Assembly (NCBI RefSeq): GCF_001314225.1
Contig: NZ_CP012697.1
Span: 2,418,001 to 2,482,000, forward strand
DNA: 64,000 bases
Reading direction: 5' to 3'
Source of the DNA: Microbacterium sp. No. 7
GTDB taxonomy: Bacteria > Actinomycetota > Actinomycetes > Actinomycetales > Microbacteriaceae
Under the pieces are notes generated by a model. The model worked only from the letters and a program-made list of their open reading frames with translations, was not told the DNA's origin and searched no databases. Shown in pieces: positions 50,347 through 61,313 of this stretch; within the stretch, counting starts at the first letter, position 1, and every line of letters starts with the position of its first letter. A program made the translations under genes and the position numbers.

Positions 50347-50683
50347 CGAGCTTGTTCTCCTCGATGTCGCCGAGCACGTGACCGTGCACATGGAAGACGG
50401 ACTGGCCGGCGCTCGGCCCGTTGTTGAAGATCAGGCGGTACTCGCCGTTCGCGTGCTCGACGGCGATGCGCTTGGCGACCGCGACGACCTCGGCGAGCAG
50501 CGCGGGATCGCCCGCGGCCAGCTCGGTGACGTCGCGGTACTGCTCGGTCTTCGGGATCACCAGCACGTGCAGCGGGGCCTGCGGGTTGATGTCGCGGATC
50601 GCGAACACGTTCTCGGTCTCGATGAGGATCTCGCCGGGGATCTCGCCCTGCAGGATGCGCGTGAAGATCGAGGGTTCGCTCAT
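50336..50683 (-). CDS. HIT domain protein
   Basis: A 115-aa nucleotide hydrolase or transferase of the Hint branch, with the histidine triad HVHGHVL near residue 98 and the usual N-terminal FTRILQGEIPGEIL. Such enzymes cleave aminoacyl- or lysyl-AMP-like phosphoramidates. A TAGACT box 6 nt before the ATG suggests a leaderless promoter inside the operon; the spacer AGAGGC is too close to the ATG to be a good Shine-Dalgarno. The stop overlaps the phoH start. Confidence 0.93.
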   Translation of the reverse strand: MSEPSIFTRILQGEIPGEILIETENVFAIRDINPQAPLHVLVIPKTEQYRDVTELAAGDPALLAEVVAVAKRIAVEHANGEYRLIFNNGPSAGQSVFHVHGHVLGDIEENKLVGF

Positions 50684-50689
50684 GCCTCT

Positions 50690-50695
50690 AGTCTA
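50690..50695 (-). promoter_or_regulatory. -10 box for leaderless HIT-phoH mRNA
   Basis: TAGACT on the minus strand, 6 nt before ATG 50683. Confidence 0.45.
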
Positions 50696-50726
50696 TGCGG
50701 CGGGCACGCCACGGCGTCGAGCGGGA

Positions 50727-51521
50727 TCACCACCGTCCCAGGCGGGCGTTGACGAGCGCGAGGGCGGCGGGGCCGGCCGTCGACGTGCGGAGCACCGTGT
50801 CGCCCAGGCGCACGGGCTCGGCGCCCGCCGCCCCGAGCAGGGCGAGCTCCTCGGGCGCGATGCCGCCCTCGGGGCCGACGACCAGCACGATGTCGCGGTC
50901 GTCCGCGAGCTCGACCCGCGAGAGCGGAGCGGATGCCGTGGGCTCCAGCAGCAGCACGCGCGCGTCAGCGACGCGCGCCGCGAGGTCTCTCGTCGACGCG
51001 GGCGCGGTCACGACGGGCAGCCACGCGCGATGCGCCTGCTTCGCGGCCTCGCGCACGATCGTGCTCCACCGCGCGACGCCCTTGGCGGCCTTCGCGGCGT
51101 CCCATCGCGACACGCTGCGCGCGGCCTGCCACGGCACGACCTCGTCGACGCCGAGCTCGGTCGCCGCCTGCACCGCCAGCTCGTCGCGGTCGCCCTTCGC
51201 GAGCGCCTGCACGAGCACGAGCCGGGGCGCCGGACGCGGCACCGACGCGGCGTGCGTGATCCGCACGGACACCCGCTTCGGCGCGACGTCGTCGACCTCG
51301 CCCGTCAGCCAGGCGCCGGCGCCGTCGCCGACCGTCACGGTCTCGCCCGCGCGCACGCGCCGCACGACCGCCGCGTGGTGCGCCTCGGCGCCGGTCAGCA
51401 CGACGCGGTCGCCCGGAGCGGCGCCGGCGAGCGCGCCGCTCGGCGCGGTCCCGGCGTCCTCCGCGAGCGAGGCGTCCGCGCGGTCGAGCGTCGCGTCCTC
51501 GGCGAGGAAGTGCAGTGCCAT
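50727..51521 (-). CDS. rsmE: 16S rRNA (uracil1498-N3)-methyltransferase
   Basis: A 264-aa SPOUT methyltransferase. An N-terminal PUA-like domain (residues 1-90, GAEAHHAAVVRRVRAG) precedes the knotted domain. The AdoMet-binding motifs are VVGPEGGIAPEE and LGDTVLRTSTA; the Leu-Arg-Thr core is kept. It lies 7 nt after dnaJ on the same strand; dnaJ-rsmE-HIT is a conserved order. Confidence 0.94.
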   Translation of the reverse strand: MALHFLAEDATLDRADASLAEDAGTAPSGALAGAAPGDRVVLTGAEAHHAAVVRRVRAGETVTVGDGAGAWLTGEVDDVAPKRVSVRITHAASVPRPAPRLVLVQALAKGDRDELAVQAATELGVDEVVPWQAARSVSRWDAAKAAKGVARWSTIVREAAKQAHRAWLPVVTAPASTRDLAARVADARVLLLEPTASAPLSRVELADDRDIVLVVGPEGGIAPEELALLGAAGAEPVRLGDTVLRTSTAGPAALALVNARLGRW

Positions 51522-51528
51522 CGGCGGA

Positions 51529-52641
51529 TCAGGCGCCGCGGAAGCGATCGCGCAGCTTCGAGAACAGCCCCTGCTGGAACTGCGCGACCCGCGGCTCGGG
51601 CGCCTTCATCCGGCCGGCCAGCTCCTCGACGAGCGCGCGCGACCGGCCGTCGAGACGCGTGGGCGTCACCACCTGGACGCCGACGCGCAGGTCGCCGCGG
51701 TGCGTGCCCCGCAGCGGCGTGATGCCGCGGCCCTTGATCGTGAGCACGTCGCCGCTCTGCACCCCGGCGCGGATCTCCAGCTCGACGGGGCCGTCGAGGG
51801 CCTCGATCGTCGTCGTGGTCCCGAGGATCGCGTCGGGCATCGACACCTCGAGGGTCGCGAGCACGTCGTCGCCGTCGCGGCTGAAGACCTCGTGCGTGGC
51901 GACGGAGATCTCCAGGTACAGGTCGCCGTTGGGGCCGCCGGCGGGGCCGACCTCGCCCGATCCCGGCATCTGCAGGCGCAGCCCCGTCTCGACGCCGGCC
52001 GGGATGTCGACCGAGACGGTGCGGCGGGCGCGCACGCGCCCCTGCCCGGCGCACGACGTGCACGGGTAGGGCAGCGTCGTGCCGTAGCCCTGGCACGCCG
52101 TGCACGGCTGCGACGTGACGACGTTGCCCAGGAGGCTCCGCACGGTGCGCTGCACGTGGCCCGCGCCGCGGCAGATGTCGCACGTCGCGGGGTGCGTGCC
52201 GGGCTGCGTGCACTCGCCCTGGCACGTCTCGCACACGACGGCCGTGTCGACCTCGATGTCGCGGTGCGTGCCGAACACGACCTCGGACAGGTCGAGGGTC
52301 ACGCGCACGAGCGCGTCCTGCCCGCGCTCCCGGCGCGAGCGGGGGCGTGCGCCGCCGCGGCCGCCCGCCGCCGCGCCGAAGAAGGCCTCGAAGACGTCGC
52401 CGAACCCGCCGAAGCCTCCGCCGCCGAACGGGCTCGAGTCGCCGCCGAGGTCGTAGCGCTGGCGCTGCTCGGGGTCGCTGAGCACGTCGTAGGCGTGCGT
52501 CACGAGCTTGAAGCGCTCCGCGGCGTCCTCCCCGGGGTTCACGTCGGGGTGCAGCTCGCGCGCGAGCCGCCGGTACGCCTTCTTGATCTCGTCGGGCGTC
52601 GCGTCGCGCGACACGCCGAGCACCTCGTAATGATCTGCCAC
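51529..52641 (-). CDS. dnaJ: Chaperone DnaJ
   Basis: A 370-aa type I J-protein that stimulates DnaK. The J domain covers residues 1-70 with HPD at 31-33. A Gly/Phe-rich stretch ([20 protein letters not shown]) follows, then four CxxC zinc repeats (CETCQG, CDICRG, CTACQG, CTSCAG), then the C-terminal substrate domains. The ATG lies 42 nt after the hrcA stop, so it is expressed from the HrcA/CIRCE-controlled promoter. This is the hrcA-linked DnaJ2 copy of actinobacteria rather than the dnaK-operon copy. Confidence 0.94.
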   Translation of the reverse strand: MADHYEVLGVSRDATPDEIKKAYRRLARELHPDVNPGEDAAERFKLVTHAYDVLSDPEQRQRYDLGGDSSPFGGGGFGGFGDVFEAFFGAAAGGRGGARPRSRRERGQDALVRVTLDLSEVVFGTHRDIEVDTAVVCETCQGECTQPGTHPATCDICRGAGHVQRTVRSLLGNVVTSQPCTACQGYGTTLPYPCTSCAGQGRVRARRTVSVDIPAGVETGLRLQMPGSGEVGPAGGPNGDLYLEISVATHEVFSRDGDDVLATLEVSMPDAILGTTTTIEALDGPVELEIRAGVQSGDVLTIKGRGITPLRGTHRGDLRVGVQVVTPTRLDGRSRALVEELAGRMKAPEPRVAQFQQGLFSKLRDRFRGA

Positions 52642-52683
52642 GTTCGCCTTCCCTGTGCCCCGGCCCGGGGCACGTCACGTCGT

Positions 52684-53724
52684 CTAGCGGGCGCGCTCGT
52701 CGTCGTCGAGCAGCCGTCCCAGGTAGTGCGCGACGGCACGCACCGCCGCGAGGTTCGTCGGATAGTCCATGCGCGTGGGGCCGAGCACGCCCACGCGGGC
52801 GCGGGACGCCGTCGCCTCGTAGTCGCTCACCACGACCGAGGCCTCGGAGAGGCCGAACGGCTCGTTCTCGCGCCCGATGCTCGCGGCGAGGCCCTGCTCG
52901 TCGGCGACCATCTCGCTCATGAGGCGCAGCAGGGTCACCTGCTCCTCGATGGCCTCCAGCAGCGGGTAGATGCTGCCGCGGAAGTCGGACTCGAGGCGGG
53001 CGAGCGAGGCGCTGCCCGCCATCACGAGCCGGTCCTGCCGGAACTCCGCGAGCTCCTCGCCCACCGTGCGGGCGACGGCGCGCACGGCGTCGTCGATGCG
53101 GCCGGCCGGCGCGGGCTCGGCGACGAGCAGCTCGGCGATCGCGTGCGCGGCGTCGGCGACGCTGCGGCCGGTCACGAGCGCCGCCATGGCGCGCTTGACC
53201 GCGGCCGTCTCGTCGTCATCGAGCTCGTCGCGCAGCAGCATCATCCGCTGCGAGACCTGCCCCGTGTCGGTCACGACGATCACGACGACGCGGGGACCGC
53301 CGAGGCTCACGAACTCCACGTGCGTGACGTGCGCGCGCTCGAACGAGGGGTACTGCACGATCGCCACCTGGCCGGTGAGGCGGTTGAGCGTGCGCACGGT
53401 GCGCACGAGCAGGTCGTCGAGGTCGACCGGGTCGGCGAGGAAGGTCTGGATGGCCGAGCGCTGCGCCGTGCTGAGCGGACGCACCTCGGCGAGATGGTCG
53501 ACGAAGACGCGGTAGCCCTTGTCAGTGGGGATGCGCCCCGACGAGGTGTGCGGGGCGGTGATGAGATCCTCGTCCTCGAGCTGCGCCATGTCGTTGCGGA
53601 TCGTCGCCGCCGACACGCCGAAGGCGTGGCGCTCGACGATCGACTTGCTGCCGACCGGCTCGCGCGTGTCGACGAAGTCCTGCACGATGGCGCGAAGGAC
53701 CTGCAGTCCGCGTTCCGAGACCAT
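52684..53724 (-). CDS. hrcA: Heat-inducible transcription repressor HrcA
   Basis: A 346-aa repressor of heat-shock genes that binds CIRCE. The N-terminal winged helix includes VGSKSIVERHAFGVSAATIR, typical of HrcA. The middle IDD-type and C-terminal domains are of normal length. The start is ATG 53724 with GGAGG; the longer frame would read through the operator. A CIRCE element lies 25 bp upstream, so the gene represses itself and dnaJ. Confidence 0.95.
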   Translation of the reverse strand: MVSERGLQVLRAIVQDFVDTREPVGSKSIVERHAFGVSAATIRNDMAQLEDEDLITAPHTSSGRIPTDKGYRVFVDHLAEVRPLSTAQRSAIQTFLADPVDLDDLLVRTVRTLNRLTGQVAIVQYPSFERAHVTHVEFVSLGGPRVVVIVVTDTGQVSQRMMLLRDELDDDETAAVKRAMAALVTGRSVADAAHAIAELLVAEPAPAGRIDDAVRAVARTVGEELAEFRQDRLVMAGSASLARLESDFRGSIYPLLEAIEEQVTLLRLMSEMVADEQGLAASIGRENEPFGLSEASVVVSDYEATASRARVGVLGPTRMDYPTNLAAVRAVAHYLGRLLDDDERAR

Positions 53725-53748
53725 GACCCTCCTCCGGCGTCTCCGTGC

Positions 53749-53775
53749 CTGGCACTCTCGAGTGATGACTGCCAA
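53749..53775. promoter_or_regulatory. CIRCE operator
   Basis: On the minus strand TTGGCAGTC, nine bases, GAGTGCCAG: the CIRCE consensus TTGGCACTC-N9-GAGTGCCAA with two differences. It lies directly downstream of the -10 box of hrcA, the classical repressing position. Confidence 0.88.
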
Positions 53776-53780
53776 TTCTA
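53775..53780 (-). promoter_or_regulatory. -10 box of hrcA-dnaJ
   Basis: TAGAAT on the minus strand, touching the CIRCE element, so bound HrcA would cover the transcription start. Confidence 0.55.
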
Positions 53781-53820
53781 CCGCGCGCGCCGCACCGTCT
53801 CCTGTCAGGCGGCGCGGCGG

Positions 53821-55038
53821 TCAGGCGGTGAGCGTGCGCACGACGGCGTCGGCGAGCAGCCGGCCGCGCAGGGTGAGCACGATGCGGCCGCGCACGGCGG
53901 CGGCGCCGTCGACGAGGCCGTCGGCGATGAGCGACGCCACGCCGCGCCGCCCCGTCGCGGTCAGCTCCGAGACCGGCAGCCCCTCGGCGATGCGCGAGCG
54001 CAGCAGCACGGTCTCCAGGCGCCGGGCCTCGGCGTCCGGGGTCTCCCGGCCCGCCGCGGGCGACTCGTCCGCCGCGAGCCGCTGCGCGTAGGCGGCGGGG
54101 TGCCGCACGTTCCACCAGCGCAGCCCCGCGATGTGGCTGTGCGCGCCGGGGCCGTAGCCCCACCAGTCGGTGCCGCGCCAGTACGCGAGGTTGTGCCGCG
54201 ACCGCTGCTCCAGGGTGCGCGCCCAGTTCGACACCTCGTACCACGCGAAGCCGGCGCCGCCGAGCAGCGCGTCGGCCAGCTCGTACATATCGGCCTGCAG
54301 GTCGTCGTCGGGCGCCGGCACCTCGCCGCGGCGGATCTGGCGCTCGAGCTTCGTGCCCTCCTCCACGATCAGCGCGTAGGCGGAGACGTGGTCGGGGCGC
54401 AGCTCGACGGCGGCCTCGAGCGACGCCCGCCAGTCGTCGAGCGTCTCCCCCGGCGCGCCGTAGATCAGGTCGACGCTCACGGCGAGACCCGCTCCCCGCG
54501 CCGCCGCGACCGCGCGCGCGACCGCGGCGGGGTCGTGCGTGCGGTCGAGCGCCGCGAGCACGTGGGGCACGGCCGACTGCATGCCGATCGACACGCGCGT
54601 GACCCCGGATGCCGCGAGCTCGGCCATCACGGCATCCGTCACGGTGTCGGGGTTCGCCTCGACGGTCACCTCGGCGTGCGGGGCGAGCCCGAACGCGTCG
54701 CGCACGCCGTCGAGCATGCGCGCGAGGTCGCCCGGGGGCAGCAGCGTGGGCGTGCCGCCGCCGAAGAAGACGGTCTGCGCCGCGCGGAGCGGCCCCGCCT
54801 CGGCGAGCACCCGGCGCGAGAGCGCGATCTCGCGCCGCACCTCGTCGGCGTACGCGTCCTGCCGCGCGCCGCGCAGCTCGGTCGCGGTGTAGGTGTTGAA
54901 GTCGCAGTAGCCGCAGCGCACGCGGCAGAACGGCACGTGCAGGTACACGCCGAAGTCGACGCCGGGATCGACGGCGATCCCGGCGGGAAGCGCGCCGTCG
55001 GGCGGCGCGGGGTCGCCGAGGGGAAGGGCCGCGCCCAT
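53821..55038 (-). CDS. hemW: Heme chaperone HemW (radical SAM)
   Basis: A 405-aa radical SAM protein. The cluster motif CRVRCGYC (Cys38, 42, 45) lies in VYLHVPFCRVRCGYCDFNTY, with the extra HemW Cys pattern intact. FFGGGTPTLL and IGMQS are further family marks, followed by a C-terminal HemN-like domain. It resembles coproporphyrinogen dehydrogenase but acts as a heme-transfer chaperone in studied members. The ATG overlaps the stop of the first DUF1990 gene (TGATG). The hrcA promoter starts 41 nt after its stop. Confidence 0.93.
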   Translation of the reverse strand: MGAALPLGDPAPPDGALPAGIAVDPGVDFGVYLHVPFCRVRCGYCDFNTYTATELRGARQDAYADEVRREIALSRRVLAEAGPLRAAQTVFFGGGTPTLLPPGDLARMLDGVRDAFGLAPHAEVTVEANPDTVTDAVMAELAASGVTRVSIGMQSAVPHVLAALDRTHDPAAVARAVAAARGAGLAVSVDLIYGAPGETLDDWRASLEAAVELRPDHVSAYALIVEEGTKLERQIRRGEVPAPDDDLQADMYELADALLGGAGFAWYEVSNWARTLEQRSRHNLAYWRGTDWWGYGPGAHSHIAGLRWWNVRHPAAYAQRLAADESPAAGRETPDAEARRLETVLLRSRIAEGLPVSELTATGRRGVASLIADGLVDGAAAVRGRIVLTLRGRLLADAVVRTLTA

Positions 55039-55688
55039 CAGGACGGCGTCGCGTACATGGGCGACATCGCCCGCAGGTATCCGCGGAACAGCTGCTGGCG
55101 GCGGCGCTTCACGAGGGGCGGCAGGGCGCGGTACAGCGCGGCCACGGGCCGGTCGAAGGCGCGCACGCGGAACCACACCTCGTCGGTGTCGTGCCACTCG
55201 ACGACGAACGACTCCTCGCCGCTCACGACGGAGTCGCCGATCGTGCCCAGCACGAATCCCACGCGCCGCGGCTCCTCGAACACCGAGATGACCCGCAGCC
55301 GCGCGTCGACGCGCATCCCGCCGAGCCGGCCGGCGAGGCGCAGCGACGTGCCCGCGGCGACGTACGGCGTGCCGTCGGCGTCGAAGCGCTGCTCGGTCTC
55401 GAGCCGCGACGGGGCGATGGGCGCGCCGTCGGCGTCGAAGCTCACGCCCGCATAGGCGGGACCGGCGGCGGGACGCACGTCGGCGAGCGTCAGGCCGGCG
55501 CCGCGCAGCGGCGTCCAGGCCAGCAGCGACTCGGACGACGAGGCGAACCTCTCGGCGCCGCTGCCGAGCTTCCACGCGGCCTCGGCGGGCACGCTCCGCT
55601 CGGGCGGATACATCATCAGATCGGCGGCCTGGCTCGCGCCGACCGCCGCGTAGTCGACGGTTCCCTGTTGGAAGTTCCCGCGGCGCAT
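55038..55688 (-). CDS. DUF1990 family protein, copy 1
   Basis: A 216-aa protein of the DUF1990 family, beta-rich and of unknown function. Recognisable parts are the N-terminal VDYAAVGASQAADLM, RRVGFVLGTIGDSVVSGEES and the C-terminal RAFDRPVAALYRALPPLVK with a basic end. The start is ATG 55688; the long open frame upstream is out of phase with lepA and not coding. Its stop overlaps the hemW start (TGATG). A second DUF1990 relative is the next gene upstream, so the two may form a pair. Confidence 0.78.
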   Translation of the reverse strand: MRRGNFQQGTVDYAAVGASQAADLMMYPPERSVPAEAAWKLGSGAERFASSSESLLAWTPLRGAGLTLADVRPAAGPAYAGVSFDADGAPIAPSRLETEQRFDADGTPYVAAGTSLRLAGRLGGMRVDARLRVISVFEEPRRVGFVLGTIGDSVVSGEESFVVEWHDTDEVWFRVRAFDRPVAALYRALPPLVKRRRQQLFRGYLRAMSPMYATPS

Positions 55689-55728
55689 GGCCCCCAGCCT
55701 ACGTGACGACCCTCGCGGCGCAACGCGC

Positions 55729-56208
55729 TCAGCGCGCGCACGCGGCGGTCTCGCGCACGATGCGCTGGTACCGGCGGAACACGTCGCGCTGCAGCAGGCG
55801 GATGGCCGGCGTGCCGAGCCGCCAGAACGGCGTCGAGGGCACCGACACGGAGCGCGCGGTGAAGACGCCGTCCTCGTCGATCGCGAAGGACTCCTCGCCG
55901 TAGAGCGGATGCCCGGGCCGGGTCTCGTAGCCGAATCCGTGCTCCCCCGCCCAGACGACGCGCACGGGCTCGGCGAAGCGGATGCCGCCGAGCCGGGTCG
56001 CGAGAACCCCCTCTGCCCCGGGCTCGGGCGCCCCCGCCGGGGTCTCGAACCCCGCACGACGCTTGAACTCCCACGAGGAGATGAGCGCCGCGACGGCGGG
56101 GGCCGCCGACGGCGCGACCCGCACGGAGCACTCGGCGGCGCGAAGGCCCGCGGGCACCGCCGTGAGCGGACCGCGCGTGATGCCGCGCGGGTACGGCGGG
56201 AGCCGCAC
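55729..56208 (-). CDS. DUF1990-like protein, copy 2
   Basis: A 159-aa protein with the same late motifs as copy 1: VVWAGEHGFGYETRPGHPLY followed by GEESFAI, and a C-terminal RDVFRRYQRIVRE. It lacks the first 50-60 residues of the family and uses a GTG start at 56208, 1 nt after the lepA stop. Translation coupled to lepA is likely. It ends 40 nt before copy 1. The function of the family is unknown; a heme- or lipid-related role because of hemW is only a guess. Confidence 0.7.
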   Translation of the reverse strand: MRLPPYPRGITRGPLTAVPAGLRAAECSVRVAPSAAPAVAALISSWEFKRRAGFETPAGAPEPGAEGVLATRLGGIRFAEPVRVVWAGEHGFGYETRPGHPLYGEESFAIDEDGVFTARSVSVPSTPFWRLGTPAIRLLQRDVFRRYQRIVRETAACAR

Positions 56209-56209
56209 G

Positions 56210-58123
<1,914 letters not shown>

Positions 58124-58284
58124 GTTCCGAGAAGTCTATCCGGCGGGCCGCCCGATCTCCTTCGCCGCGGTCACCGCTCCGACACCGGTCCGTGGCCGGG
58201 CGTTCACGGCCGCGCCCCCTGCCGCCCGGAATCGGCCGCTAGCGTCGCGTCCGTCTCATGCCGTCGCGCACGATGCGACGCGCC

Positions 58285-58328
58285 CCGACCCGATCTGCCC
58301 CCGACCCGATCTGCACCGACCCGATCTG
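58285..58328 (+). repeat. Triple direct repeat in the leader of the nuclease gene
   Basis: CCGACCCGATCTG occurs three times (58285-58297, 58301-58313, 58316-58328), ending 8 bp before the GTG start; the last copy leads into the ribosome binding site GGAG. A TAGCGT -10 candidate lies near 58240. Confidence 0.7.
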
Positions 58329-58336
58329 GAGATGCC

Positions 58337-61189
58337 GTGTCCCACCCCACGAACGATCGAAGGCTCACCACCGCGCGAGCGCCCCTCGCGCGCACGCTCG
58401 CGACCATCGCCGCCGCGGCGACCGCGCTCGCGGGCGCCGTGCTCGCGCCGGCCGCGGCGACCGCCGCCGTCTCCCCCGACGCACCCGTCGTGATCAGCGA
58501 GGTCTACGGCGGCGGCGGCAACAGCGGCGCCGCGTTCAACCGCGACTTCGTCGAGCTCGCCAACGTCGGCGACGCCGACGTCGACCTGTCGTCGTACAGC
58601 GTGCAGTACGCCTCGGCCGCGGGCGGCACGTGGCAGGTCACGCCGCTCACCGGCGTGGTGCTGCCGGCGGGCGGGTTCCTGCTCGTCGGCCAGGCGTTCG
58701 GCAACAACACGGGCCTGCCCGGCTTCACCGCCGACGTCGACGGCTCGATCCCGATGAGCGGCTCGGCGGGCAAGGTCGCCCTCGTCTCGACGCAGCAGGC
58801 GCTGAGCGGCGCGACGGGGCTCGTCGGCCTCGACCAGGTGGTCGACTTCGTCGGCTGGGGAGGCGCGGGGCACTTCGCGGGCACCGGCGCGGCGCCCGCG
58901 ACGACCAACGCCGAGAGCGTCGCACGCGACGCGACGCTGACCAACACCGCCGACAACGCGGCCGACTTCGCGAAGGGCGCGCCGACCCCGCAGGGCCTGC
59001 AGTCCGGCACCGAGGAGCCCGGCGGGCCGGAGGAGCCCGAGGAGCCGCAGGAGCCGGAGCTCGTCGCGATCGCCGAGATCCAGGGCACGGGCGACGCGTC
59101 GCCGCGCCTCGGCCAGACCGTCACGACGACCGGCGTCGTCACGGCGCACTACCCCACCGGCGGACTGAACGGCTACGTCGTCCAGACGCCGGGCACCGGC
59201 GGCGAGATCGACCTCGCGACGCACACGGCCTCGCACGCGATCTTCGTGTACGCGCCGGGCGGGCTCACGGGCGACGTCGCGCTCGGCGACACCGTCGAGG
59301 TCACGGGCGTCGTGTCCGAGTACTACGGCCTGACGCAGATCACGGCGACCGCGGGCTCCGCCCGCGTGATCGACGCGGCCGAGGCGCCGGTCCCGGCATC
59401 CATCGGCTGGCCCGCGACCGCCGAGGAGCGCGAGCGCTTCGAGTCGATGCTCGTCGCCCCGCAGGGCGCCTTCACGGTCTCGAACACGTACAGCACGAAC
59501 CAGTACGGCGAGGTGGGCCTCGCCGCCGGCACGACCCCGCTGCGCCAGCCCACCGACCTCGCGCGCCCCGGCAGCCCCGAGGCGGCCGCGATCGCCGCCG
59601 ACAACGCGGCCCGTGCCGTCGCGCTCGACGACGGCACGTCGATCAACTTCCTGAACGCCGCGAACAGCGGCCTGGTGCCCGCGTACGTGTCGCTCGCCGA
59701 GCCCGTCGTCGTCGGGGCGAGCGTCGAGTTCACGGCGCCGTTCATCGTCGACTACCGCAACGACACGTGGAAGCTCAACCCGACCCGCCCCCTCCTCGCC
59801 GACGGGTCGGGCGCCGACGACGTCGTCTTCGGCAACCCGCGCACCGCAGCGCCCGACGAGGTCGGCGGCGACCTGTCGATCGCGTCGTTCAACGTGCTCA
59901 ACTACTTCACGACGCTCGGCAACGAGGATCCCGCGTGCGTGGCCTACACCGACCGCTTCGGCGACGGCGTGACGGTGCGCGAGGGCTGCGCGCAGCGCGG
60001 GGCGTGGGACGCCGACGACCTCGCCCGCCAGCAGGCGAAGATCGTCGAGGCCATCGGCGCGCTGGATGCCGACGTCGTCGGCCTCATGGAGATCGAGAAC
60101 TCCGCGGCGCTCGGCGAGGAGACCGACGAGGCGACGGCGACGCTCGTCGCGGCGCTGAACGCCGCCGCGGGCGCCGAGAAGTGGGCGTTCGTGCCGTCGT
60201 CGGCCGAGCTGCCCTCGCCGGCGGAGCAGGACGTCATCACCAACGCGATCATCTACCAGCCCGCCGTCGTCACGCCGCAGGGCGCGTCGCGCGCGCTGGG
60301 CGACCAGAGCGGCGCGGGCCAGGCGTTCGGCAACGCGCGCGAGCCCATCGCGCAGGTGTTCGCGCCCGCCGCGGGCGGCGAGCCGTTCCTGTTCGTCGTG
60401 AACCACTTCAAGTCGAAGGGCTCGGCGGGCCCGTGGCCCGGCGACGCCGACACGGGCGACGGCCAGGGCGCGTCGAACGAGTCGCGCGTGCGCCAGGCGA
60501 CGGCGCTGCGCGACTGGGTCGCCGCGGTGCGGGGCGACGTCGCGGCGGTCGCGCTGGCCGGCGACTTCAACTCCTACGGCCACGAGGACCCGCTGCAGGT
60601 GCTCTACGACGCGGGCTACGCGAACGCCGAGCAGGTCTTCGGCGTCGCCACGCCGTCGTACAGCTACCAGGGCCTGTCGGGCTCGCTCGACCACGTGCTG
60701 CTGAACGGCGCGGCGCTCGAGCGCGCGACGGGCGCCGACATCTGGAACATCAACTCGGGCGAGTCGGTGGCGCTGGAGTACAGCCGGTTCCGGTCGCACG
60801 GCATCGAGTTCTACGCGCCCGACGTCTACCGCTCGAGCGACCACGACCCGGTCGTCGTGGGGCTGACGGCGGGCGAGCTGCCCGTCGCGCAGGTGTCGAC
60901 GACGACGCGGCTCGGCGCCCTGCTGCCGCTGCACGTCAACCGCATCCTGCCGACGACGCTCATCGCGACGGTCGCGACCGCCGACCGGACGGCGCCCTCG
61001 GGCGCGGTCGAGTTCCGCGAGGGCGACACGCTGATCGCGACGGTTCCCGTGCGCCACGGGCTGGCCACCCACCGGCTGGGCACCCTCTCGCGCGGCACGC
61101 ACCGCTACACGGCGACGTTCGTCCCGAGCGACCCCGCCCTCTACGCGGGGTCGGTCAGCGACCCGGCACCGGTGCGCGTGCTCTTCTGA
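58337..61189 (+). CDS. Secreted ExeM/NucH-type extracellular nuclease
   Basis: A 950-aa protein. A signal peptide (Arg-rich start, hydrophobic residues 20-43, cut after ATAAVS) is followed by a lamin-tail (LTD) domain at about 45-210 (VVISEVYGGGGNSGAAFNRD). A Glu/Pro linker (EEPGGPEEPEEPQEPE) leads to an OB-like domain (AEIQGTGDASPRLGQTVTT). The endonuclease/exonuclease/phosphatase domain covers about 510-855, with MEIENS, DFNSYG and SDHDPVV as catalytic marks. The protein ends with an Ig-like domain (PSGAVEFREGDTLIA). No sorting signal or C-terminal anchor, so it is released. Likely digests extracellular DNA for nutrients or biofilm dispersal. The GTG at 58337 has GGAG; it is divergent from lepA. 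Confidence 0.92.
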   Translation: MSHPTNDRRLTTARAPLARTLATIAAAATALAGAVLAPAAATAAVSPDAPVVISEVYGGGGNSGAAFNRDFVELANVGDADVDLSSYSVQYASAAGGTWQVTPLTGVVLPAGGFLLVGQAFGNNTGLPGFTADVDGSIPMSGSAGKVALVSTQQALSGATGLVGLDQVVDFVGWGGAGHFAGTGAAPATTNAESVARDATLTNTADNAADFAKGAPTPQGLQSGTEEPGGPEEPEEPQEPELVAIAEIQGTGDASPRLGQTVTTTGVVTAHYPTGGLNGYVVQTPGTGGEIDLATHTASHAIFVYAPGGLTGDVALGDTVEVTGVVSEYYGLTQITATAGSARVIDAAEAPVPASIGWPATAEERERFESMLVAPQGAFTVSNTYSTNQYGEVGLAAGTTPLRQPTDLARPGSPEAAAIAADNAARAVALDDGTSINFLNAANSGLVPAYVSLAEPVVVGASVEFTAPFIVDYRNDTWKLNPTRPLLADGSGADDVVFGNPRTAAPDEVGGDLSIASFNVLNYFTTLGNEDPACVAYTDRFGDGVTVREGCAQRGAWDADDLARQQAKIVEAIGALDADVVGLMEIENSAALGEETDEATATLVAALNAAAGAEKWAFVPSSAELPSPAEQDVITNAIIYQPAVVTPQGASRALGDQSGAGQAFGNAREPIAQVFAPAAGGEPFLFVVNHFKSKGSAGPWPGDADTGDGQGASNESRVRQATALRDWVAAVRGDVAAVALAGDFNSYGHEDPLQVLYDAGYANAEQVFGVATPSYSYQGLSGSLDHVLLNGAALERATGADIWNINSGESVALEYSRFRSHGIEFYAPDVYRSSDHDPVVVGLTAGELPVAQVSTTTRLGALLPLHVNRILPTTLIATVATADRTAPSGAVEFREGDTLIATVPVRHGLATHRLGTLSRGTHRYTATFVPSDPALYAGSVSDPAPVRVLF

Positions 61190-61199
61190 GCCGCGGCGG

Positions 61200-61239
61200 A
61201 CGACGGCCTCGCCTCTCCGGAGGCGGGGCCGTCGTATTC
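61200..61239 (+). terminator. Terminator of the nuclease gene
   Basis: 16-bp arms (61200-61215 and 61220-61235) with one T-G wobble and a TCCG loop, 11 bp after the stop. The following ATTCCT is a weak tail. Confidence 0.8.
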
Positions 61240-61313
61240 CTGCCGTGTCCGTGCCACCACCGGAATGATCTGGCAGGGTGGAAAGGAAGAACGCCGAGAG
61301 AAGGAGGACCTTC

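Noticed and set aside
50695..55455. 1586-codon open frame on the plus strand through rsmE, dnaJ, hrcA and hemW
   Set aside because: Crosses four well-supported minus-strand genes and the CIRCE operator; typical antisense artefact of high GC.
58337..61189. Cell-wall-anchored nuclease
   Set aside because: No LPXTG motif, C-terminal hydrophobic helix or basic tail; the protein ends in an Ig-like domain.
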